From Euphorbia lathyris (taxonomy: Eukaryota > Streptophyta > Magnoliopsida > Malpighiales > Euphorbiaceae): a DNA stretch of 64,000 nt. Of this stretch, positions 41,280 to 51,694 are shown piece by piece (the first letter of the stretch is position 1; every line of letters begins with the position of its first letter). The stretch is taken from assembly GCF_963576675.1 (NCBI RefSeq), contig NC_088910.1:28212531-28276530 (forward strand), written 5' to 3'. The position numbers and the translations under genes are program-made. Below the pieces are notes generated by a model. The model ran no database searches. It was not told the DNA's origin and was given only the letters and a program-made list of their open reading frames with translations.

Positions 41280-43010
41280 ATGGGCGAAAACAGCACTCGG
41301 TTTCTCCCTGGAAACCAAACAACTCAAATACTGCCTGAGGGGCTGTCCATTACTAGGCCTCCCCTATTCTTCGGGTCAAACTATACCTTCTGGAAGAATA
41401 GGATGAAAAACTTCATTCAAGCTACAAACATGAGTGCCTGGCTATCTATAGTCCAAGGCCCATTTTTACCTGTCGAGGTTGTGGCTGGCCAAACAGTTGT
41501 AAAAGCTGAGGCCAAATGGACAGAGGATGATCTTAAGAAGCTCCAAAACCATGCTTCGGCTATCAATATGCTTCACTGTGCGCTCGATGCTGCAGAATAT
41601 AATAAAATCTCAGGTTGTGAGTCGGCACAAGAGATCTGGAGAAAGCTGGAAGTCACCTACGAGGGAACAAATAAAGTAAAAGAGTCCAAGGTGAATCAGC
41701 AGATGAGACTGTACGAGCTGTTCGAGATGAACAATGATGAGGGCATTTCAGATATGAATGCGAGGTTTACCAATATCATTAATGAGCTCAAGAGACTTGG
41801 GAAAATCTTCACTGAGGAAGAACAAGTCAAAAAGATTCTCAGGAGTCTTCCTAAAGACTGGCAAGCAAAGAAGACAGCAGTTGAGGAAGCTCGGGATTTA
41901 ACCACCTACAAATATGACGAACTCATCGGTTCATTGCTGACCCATGAGATATCCATGAAAAACTTTGAGGTGAAGGAAAAATCTAAAGACAAGAAGCAGA
42001 AGTCACTTGTCATGAAAGCTGACTCCACTAACGGGAGTTCAACTGACGATGAGGAGATGGCCATGTTCACAAGGAAGATGAAAAGGCTATCCAAGAAGAG
42101 TGACAAATACTCTAAAAAGCCTTACAGAAAGTTTGATAAGTATAAGGCTGACTCAAGTGACAGCAAATACAGAAAGGACAGCTCAAAGCCCATTACATGC
42201 TTTGAGTGCCATCAAACTGGCCATGTTAAGTCAAACTGCCCCACGCTGAGGAAAGACAAGAAAAGTGGGAAGAAAGCAATGGTGGCTACTTGGAGCGACA
42301 GCGATGAGTCTTCATCTACAGAAACTGAGGCCACCGAGTCAGCGAAGATATGCTTCATGGCTGACGAACTTGCTGAGCCATGCGTCTCTGAGCATGCTGA
42401 CCTATCAGAAGACGAGGAGCAATCAAATGAGGTAATTTCTCTTCCCTAGCTCAGAAATGATATGGTTAATGCCCTGAGTGATCTCTATACACTTGTCAAG
42501 AAGTGTAATAAGAAAATTAGAGCACTCAGTAGGCGCTGTGATGAAGTGGAAGAGGTCAAACTGAGTGACCTTAGATTCCTTCTTCAGGACAATTCAACTC
42601 TGCATGATAATATGAAAATCATACATGAGTCTGTCTCTGAAGTCCAGTCAGTTTCAAAGAAACTGAGGAAGGACGTCACAACCATCCAGAACCAACTAAA
42701 GGTTCCTAATAAAAATAACATTCCTCTGAGAACTCAGTACCAAGGTACTCAGCAGAGATGGAAACCCCAGCGAAAAGTCCAGTGTGACTTTTGTGGGAAG
42801 TTAGGACACACCACTAAGGTGTGCTGGCACGCTCAGCACTGGGGTGCTGACAAGTCAGTAAAAAATCCTAAACAGAAGGTCAGATGTGACTTCTGTGGAA
42901 AGAATGGCCATACTGTCCATGTATGTCGCCATAAAATAAAATATGATGCTATACATGTTGCACCTAACAAGCCAGGACCCAAAAAGAATTGGGTACCTAA
43001 AAGTAACTAG
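41280..43010 (+). pseudogene. gag: Sire-B gag, one premature stop
   Basis: It starts MGENSTRFLPGNQTT. The UBN2-type Gag core covers about residues 60-240 (MLHCALDAAEYNKISGCESA, KKILRSLPKDWQAKKTAVEE). The first knuckle CFECHQTGHVKSNC is near residue 307. TAG at 42447-42449 (codon 390) cuts the frame where Sire-A has an open Leu-rich stretch. The frame then continues unbroken, through a helical region and two more knuckles (CDFCGKLGHTTKVC, CDFCGKNGHTVHVC), to TAG 43008-43010. The stop could reflect decay or, less likely, programmed suppression. Sire-A lacks a stop at that codon, which favours decay. Confidence 0.93.
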
Positions 43011-43015
43011 TTACA

Positions 43016-46000
43016 ATGCAGGTAAGCCTGAGATGTGCCGAGAAGTCAAAGATGTGGTATATTGACAGCGCATGCTCAAGGCATATGACGGGTGATGAAA
43101 CTCAGTTCATCACGTTTAAGCATAAACGAGGAGGAAGCGTAAGTTCTGGAGACAACAAGAAGGGTAAGATAGTAGGGTCAGGAACCATCGGAGGTAATCC
43201 TACTATTGAATCTGTCTCCCTAGTCAGCGGACTCAAATATAACTTACTCAGCGTAGCTCATCTATGTGATAATGGGAGAAAAGTTATATTTGATGCTACT
43301 GGATGTAAAATATACGAGGGTAAAACAAATGAGTTAATTTTAACTGCCCCTCGGATAGATAATGTCTTTATGCTAGACTTAGAGAAAAAGTTTTCAAAAA
43401 CTGTGTGCTTAGTATCAAAGGAAGAAAATTCCTGGCTATGGCACATGAGACTTGGTCATGTAATCTTGGACCTCCTGGCCAAACTAGTAAGAAAGCAATT
43501 GGTTGAGGGACTGCCTGAACTTAAATTTCAAAAAGATCAATTATGCCACCCCTGCCAAGCTGGAAAACAAACCAAACAATCTTTTCATAGCAAAAATATC
43601 GTCTCAACTAAACGTCCGTTAGAGTTACTACACTTGGATCTCTTCGGTCCAGTCCAGCCGCTGAGTCTGGGTGGAAGAAGATTTTCCTTGGTCCTTGTAG
43701 ATGACTTCTCTCGGTATACGTGGGTTATCCTGCTGACCAGCAAGGATGAGACCTTTGAGACATTTTCAAATTTGGTTAGAAAAATTGAAAATGAAAAAGA
43801 CCTAAAATTAGCTCACATCCATAGTGATAACGGTGGAGAATTCAAAAACCAAAAGTTTGTTGAATTCTGTGAAGCCAGCGGCATTGACCACAATTTTTCT
43901 GCTCCTAGAACACCTCAGCAAAATGGGGTTGTAGAAAGGAAGAACAGAACTCTGGTTGAAATAGCCAGGACAATGCTGGATGAGCATAGGCTTCCAAAGT
44001 ATTTTTGGGGAGAGGCTGTTAACATAGCATGCTATATTCTTAATAGGGCTCTAGTTAGACCTATATTAAAGAAAACCCCCTATGAACTTTGGAAAGGACG
44101 AAAGCCCAATATTGGATACTTTCGTGCCTTTGGCTGTAGATGTTTTATTTTAAATACCAAAGATAGGTTAGCAAAGTTTGATTCAAAAGCTGATGAGGCT
44201 ATCTTTTTGGGCTACTCAACAAACAGCAAAGCATACAGAGTTTTTAATAAGCGAACTCAAATTTTAGAAGAGTCAGTACATGTAGAGTTCGACGAAACTG
44301 ACCCTGCAGGTAGATACCAGCCGCTGACCGAAGATGATCCTCACTCAGTAACCACCGCTGACCAAGAACCAGCTACTGAGTCATTCACGAAAAGGCTGAC
44401 CAAGAGTAAGAGTGAACCTAAGATTACTTTTACTGACCCATCTACTTCTGCAGAGATTATTGAAACAGAAACAGCACAAGACATAAATCTACCTAAAGAG
44501 ATAAGGATCCCAAGAGGGCACTCAGAGAGTGCAATCCTTGATTCAGCTGGGAATACCCTGATGACGAGGAATCAACTCAGGAAGTACCTCAGCAATGTTG
44601 CCTTCGTCTCAGTACAAGAACCGAAGAATTTCGCTGAAGCTGAGTACGATGAATTCTGGATGAACGCAATGCAAGAGGAGCTCGATCAATTCAGAAGAAA
44701 CGATGTATGGGAGCTAGTACCTCATCCAAAGAGTCAAAAGACCATCGGAACAAGATGGGTCTTCAGGAACAAGATGGATGAACAAGGAAACGTGGTCAGG
44801 AACAAAGCAAGGCTTGTAGCTCAGGGCTACAATCAGCAAGAAGGTATTGACTACGGTGAGACCTTTGCCCCAGTGGCAAGGCTAGAGGCAATTAGAATTC
44901 TATGTGCATATGCATCTTACATGAACTTTAAATTATTCCAAATGGATGTCAAAAGTGCATTTCTTAATGGAGTTATAAACGAGGAGGTTTATGTAAATCA
45001 ACCTCCAGGTTTTGAGGACCCTAAGTTCCCAAACCATGTTTACAAACTCAAAAAGGCTCTGTACAGCCTCAAGCAAGCACCACGTGCTTGGTATGAGAGG
45101 CTGACCAGTTTCCTGCTGACTAGAAATTACGTCAGGGGAAAAGCTGATACAACCTTATTCATTAAGAGAAAGGGTAAAGATACCCTACTGGCCCAAATTT
45201 ATGTTGATGATATAATATTTGGTGCAACTAACGAATCAATGTGTGAGGAGTTTAGCAAACAAATGCAGACTGAGTTTGAAATGTCCATGATGGGAGAACT
45301 CAACTTCTTCCTCGGTCTTCAAATTAAACAAGGAAAGAATGGCATCTTCATCAGTCAAGCCAAATATGCCAAGGAGATATTAAAGAAATATGACTTGGAG
45401 AATTGCAAGCCAATATCCACTCATATGGGCACTGACACTGTCCTCTGCGCTGACGAGAATGGTAAGTCAGTAGACAGCAAATTATATCGAGGTATGATAG
45501 GCTCTCTACTTTACTTAACAGCCAGTAGACCGGACATTCAGTTCTCAGTATGCTACTGTGCTAGATATCAATCTAACCCTAAGGAATCTCATTACATTGC
45601 TGTAAAAAGAATCCTTAGATACTTGCAAAGCTCAGTGAACGCATGTCTGTGGTATCCAAATACTCATGATTTTACACTCATCGGATACACTGACGCTGAC
45701 TATGGACGGGATAAGCTAGAACGTAAAAGCACCTCTGGAGGATGCCACTTCTTAGGAAGCTGTCTTGTATCCTGGTTCAGCAAAAAGCAGGCGTCAGTAG
45801 CCTTGTCTACCACTGAAGCTGAGTACATTGCTGCTGGTCATTGTGTTGCTCAAGTCCTATGGATTAAGCAACAGCTTGAAGACTATGGTGTTCAAACGAA
45901 GACAATTGAAGTCAAATGTGACAACAAAAGTGCAATTGATCTTTCCAAGAACCCAATTCAACACAGCAGAATGAAGCATGTCAGCATCAGACATCACTTC

Positions 46001-46147
46001 ATTAGAGACCATGTACTCAAAGGGGAGATCAAGCTGACCTTTGTCCCAACGGACGAACAGCTTGCGGATATCTTCACGAAGCCACTGGCCCGTGAGCAGT
46101 TCAGCATACTGAGAGAAGTAATTGGTATGTTTAATCCTCTTCAGTAA
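43016..46147 (+). CDS. pol: Sire-B Pol polyprotein (PR-IN-RT-RNase H), open
   Basis: The 1043-codon uninterrupted frame starts five bases after the gag stop, in another frame, so expression needs a frameshift or reinitiation. Protease: [13 protein letters not shown] near residues 14-26, with Asp-Ser-Ala where retropepsins have Asp-Thr/Ser-Gly. Integrase: zinc site about 140-190 (WHMRLGH ... CHPCQAGKQ), Asp near 208, Asp near 269 (HSDNGGEF), Glu near 305 (GVVERKN). [13 protein letters not shown] near 641, YVDD near 728, and [11 protein letters not shown] where Gly is usual before LKQAP. RNase H: TDADYG near 890, TEAEY near 934, CDNKSA near 968. The end (TKPLAREQF...) is normal, so length is complete. 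Confidence 0.96.
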   Translation: MQVSLRCAEKSKMWYIDSACSRHMTGDETQFITFKHKRGGSVSSGDNKKGKIVGSGTIGGNPTIESVSLVSGLKYNLLSVAHLCDNGRKVIFDATGCKIYEGKTNELILTAPRIDNVFMLDLEKKFSKTVCLVSKEENSWLWHMRLGHVILDLLAKLVRKQLVEGLPELKFQKDQLCHPCQAGKQTKQSFHSKNIVSTKRPLELLHLDLFGPVQPLSLGGRRFSLVLVDDFSRYTWVILLTSKDETFETFSNLVRKIENEKDLKLAHIHSDNGGEFKNQKFVEFCEASGIDHNFSAPRTPQQNGVVERKNRTLVEIARTMLDEHRLPKYFWGEAVNIACYILNRALVRPILKKTPYELWKGRKPNIGYFRAFGCRCFILNTKDRLAKFDSKADEAIFLGYSTNSKAYRVFNKRTQILEESVHVEFDETDPAGRYQPLTEDDPHSVTTADQEPATESFTKRLTKSKSEPKITFTDPSTSAEIIETETAQDINLPKEIRIPRGHSESAILDSAGNTLMTRNQLRKYLSNVAFVSVQEPKNFAEAEYDEFWMNAMQEELDQFRRNDVWELVPHPKSQKTIGTRWVFRNKMDEQGNVVRNKARLVAQGYNQQEGIDYGETFAPVARLEAIRILCAYASYMNFKLFQMDVKSAFLNGVINEEVYVNQPPGFEDPKFPNHVYKLKKALYSLKQAPRAWYERLTSFLLTRNYVRGKADTTLFIKRKGKDTLLAQIYVDDIIFGATNESMCEEFSKQMQTEFEMSMMGELNFFLGLQIKQGKNGIFISQAKYAKEILKKYDLENCKPISTHMGTDTVLCADENGKSVDSKLYRGMIGSLLYLTASRPDIQFSVCYCARYQSNPKESHYIAVKRILRYLQSSVNACLWYPNTHDFTLIGYTDADYGRDKLERKSTSGGCHFLGSCLVSWFSKKQASVALSTTEAEYIAAGHCVAQVLWIKQQLEDYGVQTKTIEVKCDNKSAIDLSKNPIQHSRMKHVSIRHHFIRDHVLKGEIKLTFVPTDEQLADIFTKPLAREQFSILREVIGMFNPLQ

Positions 46148-46617
46148 ATTCTTGTACTAAATGAATATGAATGCTGAGTGAATTACTATGCTGAATGATT
46201 GATTGTTTGCTGAGTAACTCATCGAAACTGACTGAACATCAAATACTGAGTAACTTGCACACTGAGTAAATTAGTTTAAACTTAAACTTTAAAATCATCT
46301 GTAAATGCATTACTGACCACTCAGAATATCAAACGCTTGACATTCTAGATGCTGAGTGTTAGATCCGTTAGCATAAATGTAAAAGCACGCGTATAGCCCT
46401 AGGATGACGTATTCGCCGTATGTGTCATAAATGCCAAGATCTTTGTCGGTACACAATCCCAAGGCAAAACTGACACATGGATTTGATTAAATCCACACCG
46501 CTCATTCCATCTATAAATTATGGGTAATTTCCCATCTTTTATTCTTTACGCTTAATCAAATTCTAAGGCAAAGAAACCTCCTCTCTCAATCCTTCTGAAC
46601 TTTCCCAATCCCTGAAA
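46148..46617 (+). other. Sire-B pol-to-ORF3 spacer with TGCTGAGT words
   Basis: Noncoding. TGCTGAGTGA, TACTGAGTAA and CACTGAGTAA variants repeat through 46150-46350, mirroring the Sire-A spacer. A TATA-like CTATAAATTATG lies at 46511-46522, about 100 bases before the third ORF. A separate subgenomic promoter is conceivable but unproven. Confidence 0.5.
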
Positions 46618-48840
46618 ATGACTAAGTTATCTTTCAACGTCTCCGGTGCCGGCCACCAAAAGGCTAACTCCGATGAACCTACTCAAAATCCTCCTACGCC
46701 GAGTAAGGGAAAACCTGGCCAAAACTCTGGTCAAGGAAAAACTGTGAAGGTCCGAACCTACTCCAAAGTTTTTGAGAACGTACGAGAATGGAAGGTTGAG
46801 CCCTCCAGATGGGTTTCGAAACACTTCGTACAGAATGAACAGCCTTTTTAAGAATGGATTTCCCATAATGGATGGACTGGGCTGTTCTCGGTTAGGGATG
46901 AAACTTATCCTGACCTAGTGAGGGAATTCTACCACAACCTCAAAGTCGCAAATGACTCCACCGACTACCTATGCACTGAGGTAAGAGGCAAAACCATCTT
47001 CATCAACCCTCTCTACATAGGAAATCTCCTCCAGCTGAAAACTGAGGGAGCAAGGCTGAGAAAATCGGGAGATCAGGACAAGACTAATTATGTACACAGC
47101 TTCTGCAAACCTGATGGCTACTCAGGAGAAGTCTCAGCATCATCAATGGGTCAGCACCAGAAGATGGCTCACTACTTGCTGAGTTATTTTATTTACCCAA
47201 AGATAAACTGCACTACATCAGCAACAAACTTTGAACAGTGCTTCATATGGCACATGCTGACGTACACCCCCATCAACATGGCTGTCTTTCTCGTTGCTGG
47301 GTTTCTTCGCAGCACTGGTACAATGAGGCTTGGGTCAATAATAACAAGAATCCTCATTGACCACAAAATTGACCTCGAAGGTGAGGAGAAATTTAAAGGA
47401 ACTGAGATAACAGCATCCTCGCTGAGGGCACTGAAATTTGGACAGCCTTTGAAGAAAGGCAAAGCTGCTGCTGCTGCTGCTGGCCAAGCTGAGGAAGCTG
47501 CTGGGCCAAAGAAAGGGCGAAGAACTAAAGCCCCAGCTTCCCACAAGAGGAAAACTGCTGAGACTCCTTCACAAAACGTTGAGTCTCCAGCAAAGAGGCA
47601 GAGGTCAGCTGGTAAGACAGCTGAGAAGAGAACCAGGCAAGGTGAGCCTGGAACTGAGGAAGCTGCCGAGCAACCTCAGAAGAAGCAGAAAACTTCAACC
47701 TTGACTCCTCTGGAAGCCATACCGACCGACTTCATTATACCGGGTGACTCTCACTTCACCCAGTGTCAAGGTACAGGTGCTGAGTCTGAGGAGCCTGAGG
47801 TCCAACTAGATGATCACTTCATCTCTCAAGTTGAGGAAGAACTTGATGGAGATAGTACTGAGGAAGAAGAAGAAGAAGAAGAAGCCAGCGGTCAGGATGA
47901 CGCTGAGGATTCTGAGGAAACTGCCAGCGAACATGAAGCTGAGGATGCTAACACTGGGTTAGCTGGTGGAGATGTGCATGTCGACACTGAGTTGGCTGCG
48001 GGAGTTGAGCAAGTACTTGACCAACACACTGTTGATCAAGTTGAAGAGCCAGCTGACCAGACTCACACTGAGCAACAAGTATCTTCCCCCACTCACTCAG
48101 GAGAACCTGCTCATACTGACACTCCACCTCAAAGAAGGCGAAAGTTGGTCAAGCCCAGTGAGAAGCTAGTCAGTGACCCTCTTGTGCACATACCAACTAT
48201 TCCTGACTTTGTCATCTCAAAGACAACTAAGGACCCTTCTACCGTCCAACTTAAGTTTTTCAAACGCCAATCCACTTCCACTACATCGGCGCCTTTAGAA
48301 AAACAAGCCTTTGTTTCTTCTCAACAGGAACATGCCGACCCCAATGCCTCTGCAACATCAACCAGTCAGGTTGAGCCGCTTACTGTTCATGCTACTTCCT
48401 CAAGCATGGTGCTGACTCCACATACCTCTGCCGTCAGCACAAACAGTATTCGCATTGCAACTTCTCAAACTCAACTCTCTGCCGATCAATCAACTATTCC
48501 TTCAACTCAAGTGCAGATTGAGACTTCTATTCCAGTCACTGACCATGTTACCCCCTTCACTCCACTTCCTTCCGATCATACTGATGTCCCTGAAGGTTCG
48601 CAAAGCCATCTGAATGCCACTGAGTCCGACAAAAAGATCATTGACTCAGTGCAAGCATTAATCAGAGACCTTCAACATTCCACTTCTCCTGCTGCTGGCT
48701 CTTCAATTCTTGCGACCACCCAGCTCTCCCAGGTCACTCAGCTTCTTAATGAAGTTAAGGGACTCAAGGATCTGCTGAACATCGTCCTATCTGAACTCTC
48801 TCCATCAATAAGTCCAGAAGTTGTCAGCTGTGCACACTGA
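46618..48840 (+). pseudogene. Sire-B third ORF (env-position protein), main part
   Basis: It starts MTKLSFNVSGAGHQ. TAA at 46849-46851 (codon 78) interrupts the frame, which then runs open to TGA 48838-48840. The N-terminal domain (residues about 55-280) contains WTGLFSVRDETYP, REFYHNL, CTEVRGKTIFINPLYIGNLL and FEQCFIWHMLTYTPINMAVF, conserved with Sire-A. Then come basic clusters (KKGRRTKAPASHKRK), an acidic coiled-coil-like run (EEEEEEEEASGQDD) and a long Ser/Thr/Gln/Pro-rich stretch. There is no clear signal peptide or transmembrane helix. The domain resembles the 'putative plant transposon protein' family rather than any glycoprotein. The remaining C-terminal part lies in another frame (48821-49414). 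Confidence 0.78.
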
Positions 48841-49414
48841 CTATGCCACTTCCTCTGAACTCAAAATGCTCTTTGCTCAGCTTCATACTGAGCAACTTAA
48901 GACCAACGAGCAAATGGTATCATACAGTCAGTGCTCAGTAGAGCAAATTGGTGAGGCAGTAAGATTGCTTAATCTAAATAAGCAAGAGATGGATACTGAC
49001 GCAATGAAGCAGAACGAGATGATGACTCTTGCACAACAGACCTTCAATCACATTCGTCATAACAACATCCAACGTCAGTATTACGACACAGCTCTCTTAA
49101 AAACCTTCCACCAAATCTTTGCTGGCCTTACTGAAGCTCTTATCTGGCAAGGCAAAGCTCAAGCATTCAGCGTCAATATGCTCAGTGCTGCTGATCTCAA
49201 AGTACCCGAAGAGGTCTCAGCTGATGGAGTTGCCATTTTTTATGGCGTAAATGAAAGTGCTAAGCTGCTTAAAGAGCTATCCCAAGAACTGACTCGTGCT
49301 GTATTAACTGATGCTTTCAGGCTCCCTGAAGTTGACAAAACAGGGGAGAAAGAACATGCAGCAAGAGCTCAACATGAGCGAAGTCAGTCATCGCAACACA
49401 AGAAAAATAAATAG
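48821..49414 (+). pseudogene. Sire-B third ORF, C-terminal part in shifted frame
   Basis: About 197 codons overlap the previous frame by 20 bases and end with a Lys-rich tail at 49414. It is mostly helical: SVEQIGEAVRLLNLNKQEMD, RQYYDTALLKTFHQIFAGL. Sire-A has the equivalent at 451-1305 (AVRLLNIDRAQMD, RMFYDSALLKMYHQSFGQL), also in a frame different from the upstream part. Either both copies carry independent shifts, or the break is a real feature such as a separate ORF or ribosomal shift. Confidence 0.7.
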
Positions 49415-49953
49415 ATAGGCTAGCTCAGTATAGGCTAATACAGTTGTAATCTATTTGCCTTATCTATATATATGTTGCTGTGTAAATACTGACTTCTATC
49501 GATATATCATATTTGCATCTCTTATTCAAATCCTGAGTTATGATATATGTTATTAAGTACTGAGTCATTATGTATCTTCAATTAAATCAGCTATGTTTAA
49601 TACTTGTAACATTTATTAACTAAATGATATGTTGATAACATGTTTGACATTGACCTATGTGTTTATAAACATTCTGATAAGAACTCATTGAACAACAAAT
49701 TACTCAGCACACTCTATATGACTAAACCTTCCGCTAAATACTGAGTAAATAGAATATGTTGATATAGCTGACCTATATCTGAAAACTGACCTTAGACTTA
49801 CTCATTTAAGCCTTTAAATGTTTTGAGTAAAACTAAGTCAGTAGCTCAACCCTTACGGGGGAGTTTGCTAAATTATACTAGGTCAACTATCATGGGGGAG
49901 CTCATACTGAGTTCCTTGCTGAATAGTTTTGCCAACATCAAAATGGGGGAGTT
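49415..49953 (+). promoter_or_regulatory. Sire-B 3' noncoding region with three polypurine tracts
   Basis: ACGGGGGAGTTTG (49856-49867), CATGGGGGAGCTC (49891-49903) and AAATGGGGGAGTTTG (49941-49953). The last abuts the 3' LTR. ACTGAGT words are scattered upstream. Confidence 0.82.
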
Positions 49954-51296
49954 TGTTGAAACACCTTTCCACATAATTTTGATTTGACAAAATTGTTTAA
50001 GTATAATTTAAAATACATATTCTAAACACACTAAGTTTAAATGCTTTGATTTATTCTACTAATGTGTTTGTTCAATGTTGAGTTAAAACTATTATAAGAC
50101 ATAAGGATTAAATGGCCCAAGCCCATTACGAAAGCCAAGGCCCAAGTCAAACAACTCAGTACACTCGGCCCGCGTTTGTCAAAACGTTACCGTTCTAAAC
50201 AGAACGCAACTCAGCAAACGGAAGGATCTAGAAGACCTTCGGGAACAACTTCAAGATGAAGCTGCTGAGTAGCCTCGACAAAGCGTACAAGACAGCAGCT
50301 GGCATAGCAAAACTTCCAGACAAAGTATTTCCCTTTTGGGCAAAGTTCAGACGACACAGTATGCTGTCCAGTTGACTTTACCATAAAAGGAGAGACAGTC
50401 TGCTGAGCTGACCGAGGACAGAAGATACATAATTCTGATTGGCCGAGAGCTCTGAGCAAGTCAGGATGACAACGACATGTAGTCGTTTCCCTCCAACGGT
50501 TATTTCGAAATTCGAAATGACCGATGCCCAGACGTCTCTATAAATAGTGCCATCACAAGCTTCACAACACACAGAACTTGATCAAGCAGTTACGCTGACC
50601 AAATTTCTACAAGTTCTGCAAGCAAAGAAGCAAAGCAAATTCTTACACTACATTTCTTATATCTGTGTAAAAGTCTAGAGTGATTGTTAAATCGTCTAAA
50701 GTGTCTTAGCAAACCTTTGTATAGGACAAAACACTTATCATTTATAGAGATAGAAAGGAGAGGCTGAGTACTCGGTTTTAGTACTCAGTGAGAGATTAGG
50801 ATTGAGTAGAAGTATAAAGGAATGTACTCTTGTCATACTCAGTTGCTGATATTGTAAAAGGTTTGAGGCTCTACCTTTAAAGAGCTCAGTAGAGGATTTG
50901 AAATCTTGGAACGTGTTCCGGGGACAGGACGTAGGCTTAGAAGAAGCCGAACCTGGATAAATCTGCTGAGTGAAGTATTTCTTACCTTTAACTCCTTATT
51001 TATATTGCTTGCTTAAAATAACCAAAAACTGACCAAGTAAAGAGGTCAAATTGAGTTGTGCGCGTTGAACGTCTGAGCTCAGGAATAGACTCTAAGTGCT
51101 ATCTCCTGACTCAAGCTAAGAAACTGACCTAGTCACCTATTGACTAAGCCAGTATCTTGATGTTTACTCAGCGCCGCTGTTCAAACCTTTTTCTTTAGAA
51201 AAAGAAGTCTGCCCTAATTGCGAAAAAGTTTAAATAGTTCCTAACCCCCCCCCCCCCCCCTTGGAACTATACTTGCAACCTTACAAGGGACCAACA
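49954..51296 (+). repeat. Sire-B 3' LTR (1343 bp)
   Basis: Same ends as the 5' LTR, with about two dozen substitutions. The C-run near the end is C16 (51245-51260) instead of C8, which accounts for most of the length difference. TATA box at 50539-50546. Confidence 0.97.
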
Positions 51297-51301
51297 GGTC
51301 A
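51297..51301. repeat. Right target-site duplication of Sire-B (GGTCA)
   Basis: Exact match to 39877-39881. Confidence 0.95.
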
Positions 51302-51694
51302 CTCTTCAAATTTTTAATTTACTACTCTCCTATCCGTTCGATTTTATCGAGAAAAGGAGAGCATGTGGAATAGGTACCTAGTGACATATGATTAGATGTT
51401 TTACTTTTTCAGTCTTTCAGTTCGCCTCCCATTTTCCAAGGATAGCCCTTCCATGGAAAGGTAAATCAATTCCCTATTTGAACAAGTAAAAACGTAAAAA
51501 TTGACCCTTTTGGAAAGGCGCAAGTTTTACATCTTTGCTTGCGCCGGAGATACTCATTACGGACCATTGCACGACACAAAATTGATCTAAACTACCTTTA
51601 ACATTATTTAACAAAATTGGAAATGTAAACTAATTTAAATGTAATGTTACTTGTGCTACAATTGGTGTTTGTAGCGAACACCCTGTTTGTGCTT
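51302..51694 (-). other. Athila noncoding region after integrase
   Basis: No ORF and no recognised motif. It is continuous with 39629-39881 once Sire-B is removed. Confidence 0.6.

Larger units (their letters stand above)
39882..51296 (+). mobile_element. Sire-B: complete Sirevirus (Ty1/copia), 11.4 kb
   Basis: All parts are present: 5' LTR, PBS, gag, pol, third ORF, triple polypurine tract, 3' LTR and a perfect 5-bp target duplication. The two LTRs differ at only about two dozen positions by eye, roughly 2 percent, so it is much younger than its Athila host. The pol frame is fully open, but gag and the third ORF each hold one premature stop. Confidence 0.97.
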
